From an uncultured Muribaculaceae bacterium (GTDB lineage Bacteria > Bacteroidota > Bacteroidia > Bacteroidales > Muribaculaceae), in NCBI GenBank assembly GCA_910589095.1, contig CAJUSN010000060.1:1-13414 (forward strand): 13,414 nucleotides of DNA, written 5' to 3'. Under the pieces are notes generated by a model. It made no database searches, had not been told where the DNA came from, and saw nothing but the letters and a program-made list of their open reading frames with translations. How positions within the stretch are numbered: the stretch's first letter is position 1; each line of letters opens with the position of its first letter. Below are positions 5,139 to 12,760 of this stretch, one piece after another. A program made the position numbers and the translations under genes.

Positions 5139-7235
5139 TCAACGGCGGTTGCCTTTCTTGGCACGCTGTTTTTCCTGCTCGCGGAGCATGGCCTGTTGCT
5201 GTCGCTGGGCGGCTTCAAGGCGAGCCATGAATCCGCTTTTCTTTTTGGGCTTGCGGGCGTTTTCACGCATGGTGGCGCGCACCTTCTCTTCATTGACCAC
5301 CTGGCGGAAAATGTAGGTTTGCACAATGGTGATGAGCAGTGAAAGGAAGTAATAGTAGCTCAGGCCGGCAGCGTAGTTATTGAAGAAGAAGAGGAACATT
5401 ACCGGCATGAGATACATCATCCATTTCATTCCGGGCATCGAGTTGCCTCCGGGCTGGTTCTGCATGTTTATGCGAGTATAGATGATGTTGGTGGCGGTCA
5501 TGAGTAAGCAGAAGAGCGAGAGCTTGGCACCGAGGAACGGAATGGAGAAGGGGAGGGAGATGATATAGTCAGGCGCTGAAAGGTCGGCCACCCAAAGGAA
5601 CGACTGTCCGCGAAGTTCTATTGCCGAGGGGAAGAACTTGAACATGGCGATGAGGATGGGCATCTGCAGAAGCAGAGGAAGGCAGCCTGACATTGGCGAG
5701 GCCCCTGCACGAGAGTATAGAGCCATGGACTCCTGCTGGCGTTTCATGGCATTTTCCGGGCCGGGATATTTATCGTTGATTTCCTTGATTTCGGGTGCAA
5801 GCACACGCATCTTGGCCTGTGACATGTAGCTCTTGTAGGTGAAGGGGAAGAGGATGAGCTTGATGAACAGGGTGAGGATGAGGATGATTATGCCGTAGGA
5901 TGCAATGTATTTGCCGAGGAAAGTGAACACGGGAATCACGATGAGCGTGTTGATCCAGCGGAACAGGCTCCAACCCAAGGGGATGAGTTTGGTGAGATGA
6001 AGATCTTCATCGGGGGTGATTTCATCCTCAAGTTGCGAGAGCAGCGGGTAGAGGTTCGGGCCAATGAAAATGGTGAACGATGCAGGGTTGGCCAGGGTGG
6101 AGGAATAGTCCATCTCGGCTTGTGTGGTCATGCGCTTCACGTAAGCGGCATTTTCCTTGAGGGGGGTGGAGGTGAAGTTGGCTCCGGTGAAGTTGGTGCG
6201 AGGAATGAAAATGGTGGAGAAGAACTGGTTTTTGTAACCAATCCATTTTATGCGTTGGGTTACCTCTTCGGAGTCGTCAGAGTTCTCGCTGAGATTATCG
6301 GTGTCACCGCCAACATTCATATAGTATAGCGCTGAGTTCTGTTCTTCGAACATGCGACCTTCCTCGTTGCGGGCCATGGTCTGGTCCCATGCAAATTCCA
6401 TTGTGGTGGCCGATGCGGGAATCACGTTTTGCATTCCTTGCTGAACGATGTCCATGTTGACCAGATAGCTGTCTGGGGCAATAGAGTACCGTATACCCCA
6501 CTGAGCGCCGTCGCCCAGCTTGAGCATCATGGTTACAGACGAGTCGGTCTGTTCGGTAACGGTGAAATAGAAGTCGGAGGTGTTGAAGCGCTGGCTGGCG
6601 GAGGTGAGGGTGAAACCATAGCCGTTTGTGCCGGGTTCGATAGGGCACACCTGGGTGGAATCGAATCGCTGGTAGCCTTTGAGAGCAGCGCGGGCAATCA
6701 CGCCGCCTTTGTTGGAAATGTCAAGCGCAAGCACTGAGTTTTCAAGTCGCACGGTTGTGGAATCGCCTCCCAGATAAGCAGAGAAGCCTTTGTAACGGGC
6801 CACGTCGGAGAGAGCCTTGCGCAGCAATGAGCAAGCTTCGGCGGCTTGAGTTTGAGAGAGCGAACCGTAAGAGGCAGTGAGGATGGACTGCATCGAAACC
6901 TTTTGCCCGGAGGTAAGGGTAACGTTACCGCCTATAACCGAGTCGGCCGACATGGTCATGGTCACTGCCGGGGCAGCGAGGGTGAGTGTGCCTGTGGAAT
7001 CTTTCGATCCGAACTGGCGGATGGTTGCGGCTATGTTGGCTTTTTCCTTAGGAGTTACAAGTGTGTCGGTGAGACGTGCAGCCGGATCTGTGCCGTTCTG
7101 TGAGGCTTCAGCCTGTTCCTGACGTGCTTTCTCAGCCATTGCGGCCCGTTCTTCGGCCGATGGCTGGTTGAAGTACATGAAGAGCATTATGACGGCTCCC
7201 ATCAGCAGCAGGCCCATGATGTTGGTCTTGTTCAT
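5139..7235 (-). CDS. yidC: Membrane protein insertase YidC
   Basis: YidC inserts and folds inner-membrane proteins alone or with SecYEG-SecDF. The 698 residues are long even for the Bacteroidetes form. There is an N-terminal membrane anchor (about 6-22), a Glu/Ala/Gln-rich linker, a large periplasmic beta domain (about 90-410), then the conserved five-helix core: helices near 425-465, a cytoplasmic hairpin at 466-515 (with YKSYMSQAKMRVLAPEI and GASPMSGCLP), PLLLQMPILIAMF (519-531), LSLFCLLMTATNIIY (572-586), and the final helices at about 604-645. The groove residue that is Arg in E. coli YidC (R366) corresponds here to K459 in LTLFIKLILFPF. The C-terminal tail (about 650-698) is very basic and Gln-rich, as expected for ribosome binding. 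It starts 27 bases after pyrG, implying co-transcription. Confidence 0.97.
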   Translation of the reverse strand: MNKTNIMGLLLMGAVIMLFMYFNQPSAEERAAMAEKARQEQAEASQNGTDPAARLTDTLVTPKEKANIAATIRQFGSKDSTGTLTLAAPAVTMTMSADSVIGGNVTLTSGQKVSMQSILTASYGSLSQTQAAEACSLLRKALSDVARYKGFSAYLGGDSTTVRLENSVLALDISNKGGVIARAALKGYQRFDSTQVCPIEPGTNGYGFTLTSASQRFNTSDFYFTVTEQTDSSVTMMLKLGDGAQWGIRYSIAPDSYLVNMDIVQQGMQNVIPASATTMEFAWDQTMARNEEGRMFEEQNSALYYMNVGGDTDNLSENSDDSEEVTQRIKWIGYKNQFFSTIFIPRTNFTGANFTSTPLKENAAYVKRMTTQAEMDYSSTLANPASFTIFIGPNLYPLLSQLEDEITPDEDLHLTKLIPLGWSLFRWINTLIVIPVFTFLGKYIASYGIIILILTLFIKLILFPFTYKSYMSQAKMRVLAPEIKEINDKYPGPENAMKRQQESMALYSRAGASPMSGCLPLLLQMPILIAMFKFFPSAIELRGQSFLWVADLSAPDYIISLPFSIPFLGAKLSLFCLLMTATNIIYTRINMQNQPGGNSMPGMKWMMYLMPVMFLFFFNNYAAGLSYYYFLSLLITIVQTYIFRQVVNEEKVRATMRENARKPKKKSGFMARLEAAQRQQQAMLREQEKQRAKKGNRR

Positions 7236-7262
7236 CGGGGGATGTTTCGTTATAAGGGTTTA

Positions 7263-8888
7263 TTATTTGTTTTCGTTGTTTTTGGCCTGTCCATAATCAA
7301 TGGCGGCTTTCATAAATGAGAGGAACAGAGGATGGGGCGAGAGGACCGTGGCGGAATATTCCGGATGATACTGGGTTCCTATGAACCAGCGTTTGCCAGG
7401 TAGCTCCACCACTTCCACAAGTTTCGTATCGGGATTTTCACCCACGCATGCCATCCCGGCTTCTTCAAACTGACGGCGGAAGTCGTTGTTGAATTCAAAG
7501 CGGTGACGGTGACGTTCGCTGACATGTTCCCTACCATAGGATTTCGCTGCAAGGCTGTCGGGGCGCAGAACGCAGTCGTAGGCTCCGAGTCGCATGGTTC
7601 CTCCAAGGTTGGATATGGACTTCTGTTCCTCCATCAGGTCAATGACATTTGCCGGGGTTGAAGGATCCATCTCCGTGGAGTTGGCTTCATGCAAGCCGAG
7701 CACATTGCGGGCGAATTCTATAACCATGCATTGCATTCCGAGACATATACCAAAGGTGGGGACGTCATGTTCCCTGCACCATTTCAGAGCCGCGAATTTA
7801 CCATCGATTCCACGATTCCCGAATCCGGGCGCTATGATGACACCGTCCAAGTCGCCGAGTTTCTCATCGGCATTTGCATCATTGAGCTTCTCGCTGTGGA
7901 TATAGCGGAGGTCAAGTTTGCGGTCACAATAAGTGGCGGCTTGAAAAAGAGCTTCGTTTATGGACTTATAAGCGTCCTGCAGCTCCACGTACTTACCCAC
8001 CAAGCCTATGGTGACAGTTTCGGAGGCTGCATGCATTTTGTCAAGGAACGCGAGCCAGGGGGCCATGTGTGGTTCTCCTTCGGGAGTGACATCAAGTTTG
8101 CGAAGCACCACTTCATCAAGGTGCTGGGAGTGCATGGCCACCGGTACTTCATAAATCGACGGAAGATCGATGGACTGGAACACGGCATCGGGAGCCACGT
8201 TGCAGAACTGTGCTATCTTGCGTCGCATGGAGGAAGGGATGTCATGCTCGGTGCGGAGGATGAGTATGTCAGGCTGTATGCCAAGTTCCTGGAGCTTCTT
8301 GACGGAGTGTTGCGTTGGCTTGGTCTTCAGTTCCTTGGCCGCGTGAAGGAAGGGCACATATGTGAGATGTATACAGATGCTGTTTTCCTCGAGTTCCCAT
8401 CTCAGCTGGCGCACAGCTTCAAGAAATGGCAGTGACTCGATGTCGCCCACGGTACCCCCAATTTCGGTGATGATGAAATCGTAGTTGCCGGTGTTGGCCA
8501 GGAGCTTAATGTTTCGCTTGATTTCATCAGTGATGTGGGGCACAATCTGCACGGTTTTTCCAAGATAATCGCCGCGTCGTTCTTTGTCAATCACATTTTG
8601 ATATTTGCGCCCGGTGGTCACGTTATTGGCTCGTGTGGTCCGGACGTTTGTGAAGCGCTCGTAATGTCCAAGGTCAAGGTCTGTTTCGCGGCCATCAGCG
8701 GTTACGTAACATTCCCCATGTTCGTAAGGGTTGAGCGTTCCCGGGTCGATGTTGATGTAAGGGTCGTATTTCTGAATGGTGACCCGATAACCTCTCGCTT
8801 TGAGCAGACAAGCAAGAGACGCGGAGATTATTCCTTTGCCGAGCGACGAAACCACGCCGCCTGTGACGAAAATATACTTTGGTTGCAC
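7263..8888 (-). CDS. pyrG: CTP synthase (glutamine-hydrolysing)
   Basis: CTP synthase makes CTP from UTP, ATP and glutamine. With the GTG start at 8888 the protein has 541 residues, normal for the family (about 535-550), and begins MQPKYIFVTGGVVSSLGKG as close homologues do. The synthetase domain (1-270) shows GGVVSSLGKGI (10-20), KYDPYINIDPGTLNPYEHGE and TEIGGTVGDIES (141-152). The class I glutamine amidotransferase domain (about 290-530) shows GICLGMQ with nucleophile C382 and the partners H508 and E510 in YHPEY. A second in-frame GTG at 8915 would add nine poorly matching residues (starting ACKKSHLR) and overlaps a -7 promoter box, so I reject it. No in-frame ATG exists between the upstream stop and the conserved block. 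It heads the run pyrG-yidC-ferritin. Confidence 0.95.
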   Translation of the reverse strand: MQPKYIFVTGGVVSSLGKGIISASLACLLKARGYRVTIQKYDPYINIDPGTLNPYEHGECYVTADGRETDLDLGHYERFTNVRTTRANNVTTGRKYQNVIDKERRGDYLGKTVQIVPHITDEIKRNIKLLANTGNYDFIITEIGGTVGDIESLPFLEAVRQLRWELEENSICIHLTYVPFLHAAKELKTKPTQHSVKKLQELGIQPDILILRTEHDIPSSMRRKIAQFCNVAPDAVFQSIDLPSIYEVPVAMHSQHLDEVVLRKLDVTPEGEPHMAPWLAFLDKMHAASETVTIGLVGKYVELQDAYKSINEALFQAATYCDRKLDLRYIHSEKLNDANADEKLGDLDGVIIAPGFGNRGIDGKFAALKWCREHDVPTFGICLGMQCMVIEFARNVLGLHEANSTEMDPSTPANVIDLMEEQKSISNLGGTMRLGAYDCVLRPDSLAAKSYGREHVSERHRHRFEFNNDFRRQFEEAGMACVGENPDTKLVEVVELPGKRWFIGTQYHPEYSATVLSPHPLFLSFMKAAIDYGQAKNNENK

Positions 8889-8914
8889 TCTTAGATGTGA
8901 TTTTTTACAAGCCA

Positions 8915-8922
8915 CAAAATTA
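8915..8922 (-). promoter_or_regulatory. -7 element of the pyrG promoter
   Basis: TAATTTTG on the minus strand is an exact match to TAnnTTTG. It ends on the G of the GTG at 8915, so transcription would begin near 8910, about 20 bases before the GTG at 8888. No TTTG is found at the expected -33 position (only AAC-rich sequence), so the call rests on the -7 box and position. Confidence 0.5.
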
Positions 8923-8988
8923 CAAAAATTCCCTTAGAAACTGTTTAAATTTATTCAATTATTTCGTGCGTGCCTTGAAAAAACGGAT

Positions 8989-9029
8989 AAAAAAACGGGC
9001 ATACCTGCGGCTTTGTGCGGGTATGCCCG
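8989..9029 (-). terminator. Rho-independent terminator of the Pro/Tyr-rich lipoprotein gene
   Basis: CGGGCATACC (8996-9005) pairs perfectly with GGTATGCCCG (9020-9029). A few weaker inner pairs shorten the loop, and seven T residues follow on the minus strand (8995-8989). It starts 18 bases beyond the lipoprotein stop and separates that gene from pyrG. Confidence 0.9.
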
Positions 9030-9047
9030 ATATGGTATATCTGAAAA

Positions 9048-9515
9048 TCAATGTCGTCCTTGAGAAGTAGGGGTGTACTGCATACCGGAATTTGCCGGAG
9101 GAAGCTGTATGCCCGGATTGGAACCGGTGGGAATTGGATTGGGTGGTACGACGGAATTGTTTGACGGGCGCGACGGCGTGATCGGATTTGATGCCTGAGG
9201 CGGCCGTACATTACCGCTGGGACGGTTGGGCACATTAACAACGGGTGGCGCTACCGGACCTCCCATAGGGCCGGTGCCCGGGCGGTAGATCGGGCGCCAG
9301 TTGCTCACAGGGAAGGCAGTGCCGCCATAATAATATGGGGAAAGCAACGGGGCTCCGGATAAAGTGGGGAGCCACTCACCGTCCCATCCATAATAATAGT
9401 CATAGGGTGAGGCTGATACGGAAGAGTCCCACACCGCATCACACGAAGAGAGCGATGCCGCTCCTGTGGCGCACAGAATAGCGCCGAGGGCCAATATCTT
9501 GTTTATGCGTTTCAT
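9048..9515 (-). CDS. Low-complexity Pro/Asn/Tyr-rich lipoprotein
   Basis: The ATG at 9515 gives 155 residues with a lipoprotein signal, MKRINKILALGAI and lipobox LSSC (cysteine 25). An in-frame ATG at 9560 would add 15 polar residues before it. The mature part starts with a Tyr/Trp/Gly-rich stretch (SPYDYYYGWDGEW, then SPYYYGG), followed by about 90 residues dominated by Pro, Asn, Gly and Ser (for example PPVVNVPNRPSGN and SRPSNNSVVPPNP), with no predicted globular core. Such proteins are common in Bacteroidales envelopes but I know no function for this one. It has its own terminator (8989-9029) and a divergent long upstream region. It might be a flexible surface or periplasmic spacer; that is inference. 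Confidence 0.8.
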   Translation of the reverse strand: MKRINKILALGAILCATGAASLSSCDAVWDSSVSASPYDYYYGWDGEWLPTLSGAPLLSPYYYGGTAFPVSNWRPIYRPGTGPMGGPVAPPVVNVPNRPSGNVRPPQASNPITPSRPSNNSVVPPNPIPTGSNPGIQLPPANSGMQYTPTSQGRH

Positions 9516-9557
9516 AGCGAAGGGGATGTGTTTGTTTGTAGGTTGTTTATAGCGTTT

Positions 9558-9588
9558 CAAAGCGGTGTTTCCGCTCCGGTTCCGCTTT
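9558..9588 (-). other. Alternative hairpins in the leader of the Pro/Tyr-rich lipoprotein gene
   Basis: AAAGCGG (9559-9565) can pair perfectly with CCGCTTT (9582-9588) or, as AGCGG (9561-9565), with CCGCT (9571-9575). TTCCGCT is directly repeated (9569-9575 and 9580-9586), so the two hairpins exclude each other. The region lies 40-75 bases upstream of the ATG at 9515. Confidence 0.35.
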
Positions 9589-9598
9589 TATAATAATA

Positions 9599-9606
9599 CA
9601 AATATG
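9599..9606 (-). promoter_or_regulatory. Possible -7 element for the Pro/Tyr-rich lipoprotein gene
   Basis: CATATTTG on the minus strand matches 7 of 8 positions of TAnnTTTG and equals the -7 box called at 4449-4456. No TTTG lies at the correct distance upstream, so this is weak. It would give a leader of roughly 75-80 bases that contains the paired hairpins at 9558-9588. Confidence 0.3.
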
Positions 9607-9777
9607 AGTGCGTTAAAGTTCGGTATTGGATTTGAAAATCAGGCCGTTTTCATAAAATGTTAATGAGTATTAATGGCTACGGGCTGTAGTTGAAATACTT
9701 CGTAAAGTATATTGAAATGCAGGAAAAGTATTAAAAAAATTCGCTGACGTTAAACCATATTAAGTTAAAAATGTCTT

Positions 9778-9785
9778 TAAGTTTG
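9778..9785 (+). promoter_or_regulatory. -7 element upstream of the outer-membrane barrel gene
   Basis: TAAGTTTG is an exact match to TAnnTTTG. Sequence at the -33 position (around 9753-9758, AACCAT) does not match TTTG, so a regulator-assisted or weak promoter is possible. The leader to the ATG at 9873 would be about 80 bases. Confidence 0.4.
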
Positions 9786-9809
9786 TGTGTCTCTCTCGCG
9801 GGAACACAC
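9785..9809 (+). other. Inverted repeat at the start of the barrel-gene leader
   Basis: GTGTGT (9785-9790) pairs with ACACAC (9804-9809). TCTC (9792-9795) and GGGA (9800-9803) extend the stem past one bulged C to a four-base TCGC loop. No U-run follows. It abuts the -7 box, so it could act as an operator or as a 5' stabilising hairpin. Confidence 0.4.
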
Positions 9810-9872
9810 GATAGACATCGTACTATATTCATCAAAAAGTATTTTCAATAGGTTTCAACAATATTAAAAAGA

Positions 9873-12692
9873 ATGCAAACATCTCTACGAAAGCTGTTCC
9901 TGCTGATTGCACTCGTTGCCGCGACGGCAACCGCCTATTCTATGGTAGTGCGTGGCAAGGTGCTTGACAGTGACGGTGAACCGGTCACGGGAGCGAGCAT
10001 CCGACTGCTCAAAGCTTCCGACTCGGCCTATGTTGCCGGTACGGTGACGGATTCCATTGGCGACTTCAAATTGCCCGATGTGAAATCAGGCCGGTATCTG
10101 GTGCAGACCCAGTATCTTGGTTACAACGATAACTTCACCCCGGCCCGCGTTGTCTCGACCGATTTGACGCTTGAGCCTATCACCTTGGGCTCAAACACCA
10201 TTATGCTGGGTGAAGTGAGCGTGACGGGAGTAAAGACTCCTATTAAGGTGATGGAAGATACCATCGAGTACAACGCCGACACATATAAGACACAGCCTAA
10301 CGCTGTGGTGGAAGACCTTCTGAAGCGTCTGCCCGGCGTGGAGGTCGATTCAGATGGAAAGATCACCGCCAATGGTAAGGAAGTAAGTAAAATCCTTATT
10401 GACGGTAAGGAGTTTTTCAGCGATGACCCTAAGGTCGCATCCAAGAATCTTCCGGTTAATATGATTGAAAAGCTTCAGGTTGTGGATCGCAAGAGTGATT
10501 TGGCCCGCTTGACAGGGGTTGACGATGGAGAGGATGAAACCGTTATCAACCTCACCGTGAAGCCCGGCATGAAGAACGGTTATTTCGGCACCATTGAAGG
10601 TGGATACGGAACTGACAGCCGATACATGGGCTCCTTTAATGTCAATCGCTTTTGGAACGATAATCAGGTAACCCTCCTTGGTAATTTCAACAATATCAAC
10701 GAACTTGGATTCACTGACAGCAACGGTAATCGTTTCCGTCGGTTCGGAGGTAACAACGGTATAAACACTTCACAGGCATTGGGTGTGAACTTCAATGTTG
10801 GTAAAGGTGAAATTTTCCGTGTGGGTGGCGATGTGATGTATAGCCATACCGATCGTCGGAGCATACAGTCGGCCAACAATAAGTATTCATGGCAAAATGA
10901 CTCGATCTCATTCCAGGATTCGTGGAGCAATAAGCGTGACCGCGGGCACAATGTACGTGCCGACTTCCGTGTGGAATGGCGTCCCGACTCGTTCAACACA
11001 ATTGATTTCCGCCCCACGTTCTCTTACAATCTGAACCGTTCGGCATCAATTGACTCAGCCCTTACCAGCGGAAGTATCAATCGCATCCCTGTAAACAACA
11101 CTTTCAATGATGTGACCTCGCGTGGCAATTCATTCGAATATGGTGCCCGACTTATCTACAACCATAATTTCCGCAACCGTCCCGGGCGTTCATTTTCGGT
11201 GAATCTTGAATATAAGCACTCAAATGTGCGTGAGCACTCCGACTCCTATTCTCGAAATTTGTTCTACATGTTCAACGACTCGATTGACGTATATGACCAA
11301 TACGAATTCAATCACACATGGAGCGACCAGGCACAGGCCCGTTTGAGCTGGACCGAGCCCTTGGGTGATCCCAAAAAGGGAAATTTCCTTACATTCTCCT
11401 ATCGCGCCCAGTACCGGTGGAACAATACTGACAAAATGGTCTATGATCATCCTATTGACTATGACCATCTTGATATTTTCGGCTACCCATTGGTCGACTA
11501 TTCTCAGGAAATCTATAGCGACTCTCTCTCCAATCGTTTCCGCAACGATTATTTCAACCAGGACATTCGTGTGGGGTACAAACATGTGTCGGCTACCCAC
11601 AATCTTGATGTGGGACTCTCCTTGGTGCCGCAGATGTCGCGCAGCGAAAATCTTATAACTGATGCCAAAAGCATACCCACACGCTGGGTATGGAACTACG
11701 CGCCCTTCCTGCGCTATCGCTATAAACTGGGCAAGACCCGCTCGATCATGCTCAACTATATGGGACGCTCATCGCAACCCACCATGACCCAGTTGCAACC
11801 GGTGGCCGATATCTCCAACCCGCTCAACATTGTGATCGGTAACCCGAGTCTTGATCCTACGTTCAGTCACAATGTGCGCCTGCGTTTCCAGGATTTCAAC
11901 TCGGCATCGCAACGCTCCATCATGGTGATGGGAGATTTCCAGGTGGCACAGAACAGCATTGTTTCCAAAGCAACTTACGATCAGCTGACAGGTGGTCGCA
12001 CCACCACATACGTGAATGTTAACGGCGTGTGGAACGGACGCTTGATGGCCATGATGTCGCAGCCTCTCCGCAACAAGGCATGGCAACTGTCGGCTCATGT
12101 GTTCACAATGTTGAACCAGACCATCAACTTTGCCGACGGCTCACGCAACCGCAACTTCACTTACTCCGTGAACTTCATGCCCTCCATCGCTTTCCGTCCC
12201 GATAACCTTGAGCTGGAATTGCGTCCGCGCTATTCGGTGCAGAACACCACAAACACATTCAGCCGCGACAACAACCAGACAATCCAGAATTTCGGAGGCT
12301 CATTCTCGGCATATTATTACACTCCCATCGGTGTGATTCTGAATTCAGAATTGACATATACCGGCACCAAAGGATATGCTGCGGGCTATGACAAGAATGA
12401 ATGGATGTGGAACGCTTCGATATCCTATCAATTGCTTCGCGACAAATCGCTCACACTCTCTGTGAAAGCCTATGACCTTCTCCAGCAGAAGAGCAATGTG
12501 TCACGTACCATTTCCGGAAACTGTACGTCCGACATCCTTTACAATGACCTCACCCGCTATTTCATGTTCACTGTGAGCTACCGTTTCAATACATTCGGAA
12601 AGGGTAAGGAGCCTGCATCTCGCGAACAGCGTGGTCCCGGTGGTCCCGGCGGACCTCCCCCCGGCGGCGGTCCCGGTGGACGACGTTTTTAA
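9873..12692 (+). CDS. TonB-dependent-receptor-like outer-membrane beta-barrel protein
   Basis: This gene encodes 939 residues. A signal peptide (MQTSLRKLFLLIALVAATATA) is followed by a carboxypeptidase-D-regulatory-like beta-sandwich (about 26-105, GKVLDSDGEPVTGASIRLL and the GRYLVQTQYLGY ending), then a plug-like region (about 115-230, with NAVVEDLLKRLPGVEVDSDG and KILIDGKEFFSDDPK) and a barrel from about 235 to 908 made of alternating aromatic/polar strands, matching the OMP_b-brl family common in Bacteroidetes. It belongs to the group that lacks a SusD partner; no susD-like gene is nearby and the substrate is unknown. After the last strand (YFMFTVSYRFNTF) comes a 31-residue Gly/Pro/Arg tail ending RRF. 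Strong own terminator. No Shine-Dalgarno sequence; an A-rich AATATTAAAAAGA precedes the ATG. Confidence 0.92.
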   Translation: MQTSLRKLFLLIALVAATATAYSMVVRGKVLDSDGEPVTGASIRLLKASDSAYVAGTVTDSIGDFKLPDVKSGRYLVQTQYLGYNDNFTPARVVSTDLTLEPITLGSNTIMLGEVSVTGVKTPIKVMEDTIEYNADTYKTQPNAVVEDLLKRLPGVEVDSDGKITANGKEVSKILIDGKEFFSDDPKVASKNLPVNMIEKLQVVDRKSDLARLTGVDDGEDETVINLTVKPGMKNGYFGTIEGGYGTDSRYMGSFNVNRFWNDNQVTLLGNFNNINELGFTDSNGNRFRRFGGNNGINTSQALGVNFNVGKGEIFRVGGDVMYSHTDRRSIQSANNKYSWQNDSISFQDSWSNKRDRGHNVRADFRVEWRPDSFNTIDFRPTFSYNLNRSASIDSALTSGSINRIPVNNTFNDVTSRGNSFEYGARLIYNHNFRNRPGRSFSVNLEYKHSNVREHSDSYSRNLFYMFNDSIDVYDQYEFNHTWSDQAQARLSWTEPLGDPKKGNFLTFSYRAQYRWNNTDKMVYDHPIDYDHLDIFGYPLVDYSQEIYSDSLSNRFRNDYFNQDIRVGYKHVSATHNLDVGLSLVPQMSRSENLITDAKSIPTRWVWNYAPFLRYRYKLGKTRSIMLNYMGRSSQPTMTQLQPVADISNPLNIVIGNPSLDPTFSHNVRLRFQDFNSASQRSIMVMGDFQVAQNSIVSKATYDQLTGGRTTTYVNVNGVWNGRLMAMMSQPLRNKAWQLSAHVFTMLNQTINFADGSRNRNFTYSVNFMPSIAFRPDNLELELRPRYSVQNTTNTFSRDNNQTIQNFGGSFSAYYYTPIGVILNSELTYTGTKGYAAGYDKNEWMWNASISYQLLRDKSLTLSVKAYDLLQQKSNVSRTISGNCTSDILYNDLTRYFMFTVSYRFNTFGKGKEPASREQRGPGGPGGPPPGGGPGGRRF
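12633..12676 (+). repeat. GGTCCCGG repeats encoding the Gly/Pro tail
   Basis: GGTCCCGG occurs at 12633-12640, 12642-12649 and 12669-12676, in a G/C-rich low-complexity run that codes for the GPGGPGGPPPGGG tail of the barrel protein. Nine-base in-frame spacing between the first two copies suggests slippage-prone expansion. Confidence 0.6.
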
Positions 12693-12723
12693 GCTTCAAA
12701 AACAAAATGTAACCTTTTTAATG

Positions 12724-12760
12724 AAAAATCCATCCATTTTTTCTTTGTGGATGGATTTTT
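12724..12760 (+). terminator. Rho-independent terminator after the barrel gene
   Basis: AAAAATCCATCCA (12724-12736) pairs perfectly over 13 base pairs with TGGATGGATTTTT (12748-12760). The loop is 11 bases, and CTTTTT follows at 12761-12766. The A-tract on the left side could let it act on the other strand too. Its right part overlaps the promoter of the next gene. Confidence 0.88.

Larger units (their letters stand above)
9516..9872. other. 357-base divergent intergenic region
   Basis: This A/T-rich stretch separates the minus-strand lipoprotein gene from the plus-strand barrel gene and carries no gene. Besides the separately listed elements it holds a small inverted repeat, ATACTT (9695-9700) and AAGTAT (9705-9710) around CGTA, flanked by two copies of TTGAAAT (9690-9696 and 9712-9718), and two copies of AGTATTAA (9666-9673 and 9727-9734). 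These could be operator-like, but I recognise no known regulator site. Confidence 0.5.

Noticed and set aside
5136..5342. A plus-strand open frame opposite the yidC 3' end with a hydrophobic start
   Set aside because: It is the antisense of the basic, Gln-rich YidC tail, where codon bias readily creates hydrophobic antisense frames.
7689..8435. A 248-codon open frame on the plus strand inside pyrG
   Set aside because: It lies wholly opposite pyrG, whose conserved motifs span the region. The product has no recognisable domain and no start context.
9516..9560. Longer N-terminus of the Pro/Tyr-rich lipoprotein from the ATG at 9560
   Set aside because: It adds 15 polar residues before a complete lipoprotein signal peptide that starts at 9515.
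9657..9689. A possible 10-residue leader peptide in the divergent region
   Set aside because: It has no biased residue run or following attenuator and no promoter directly upstream.
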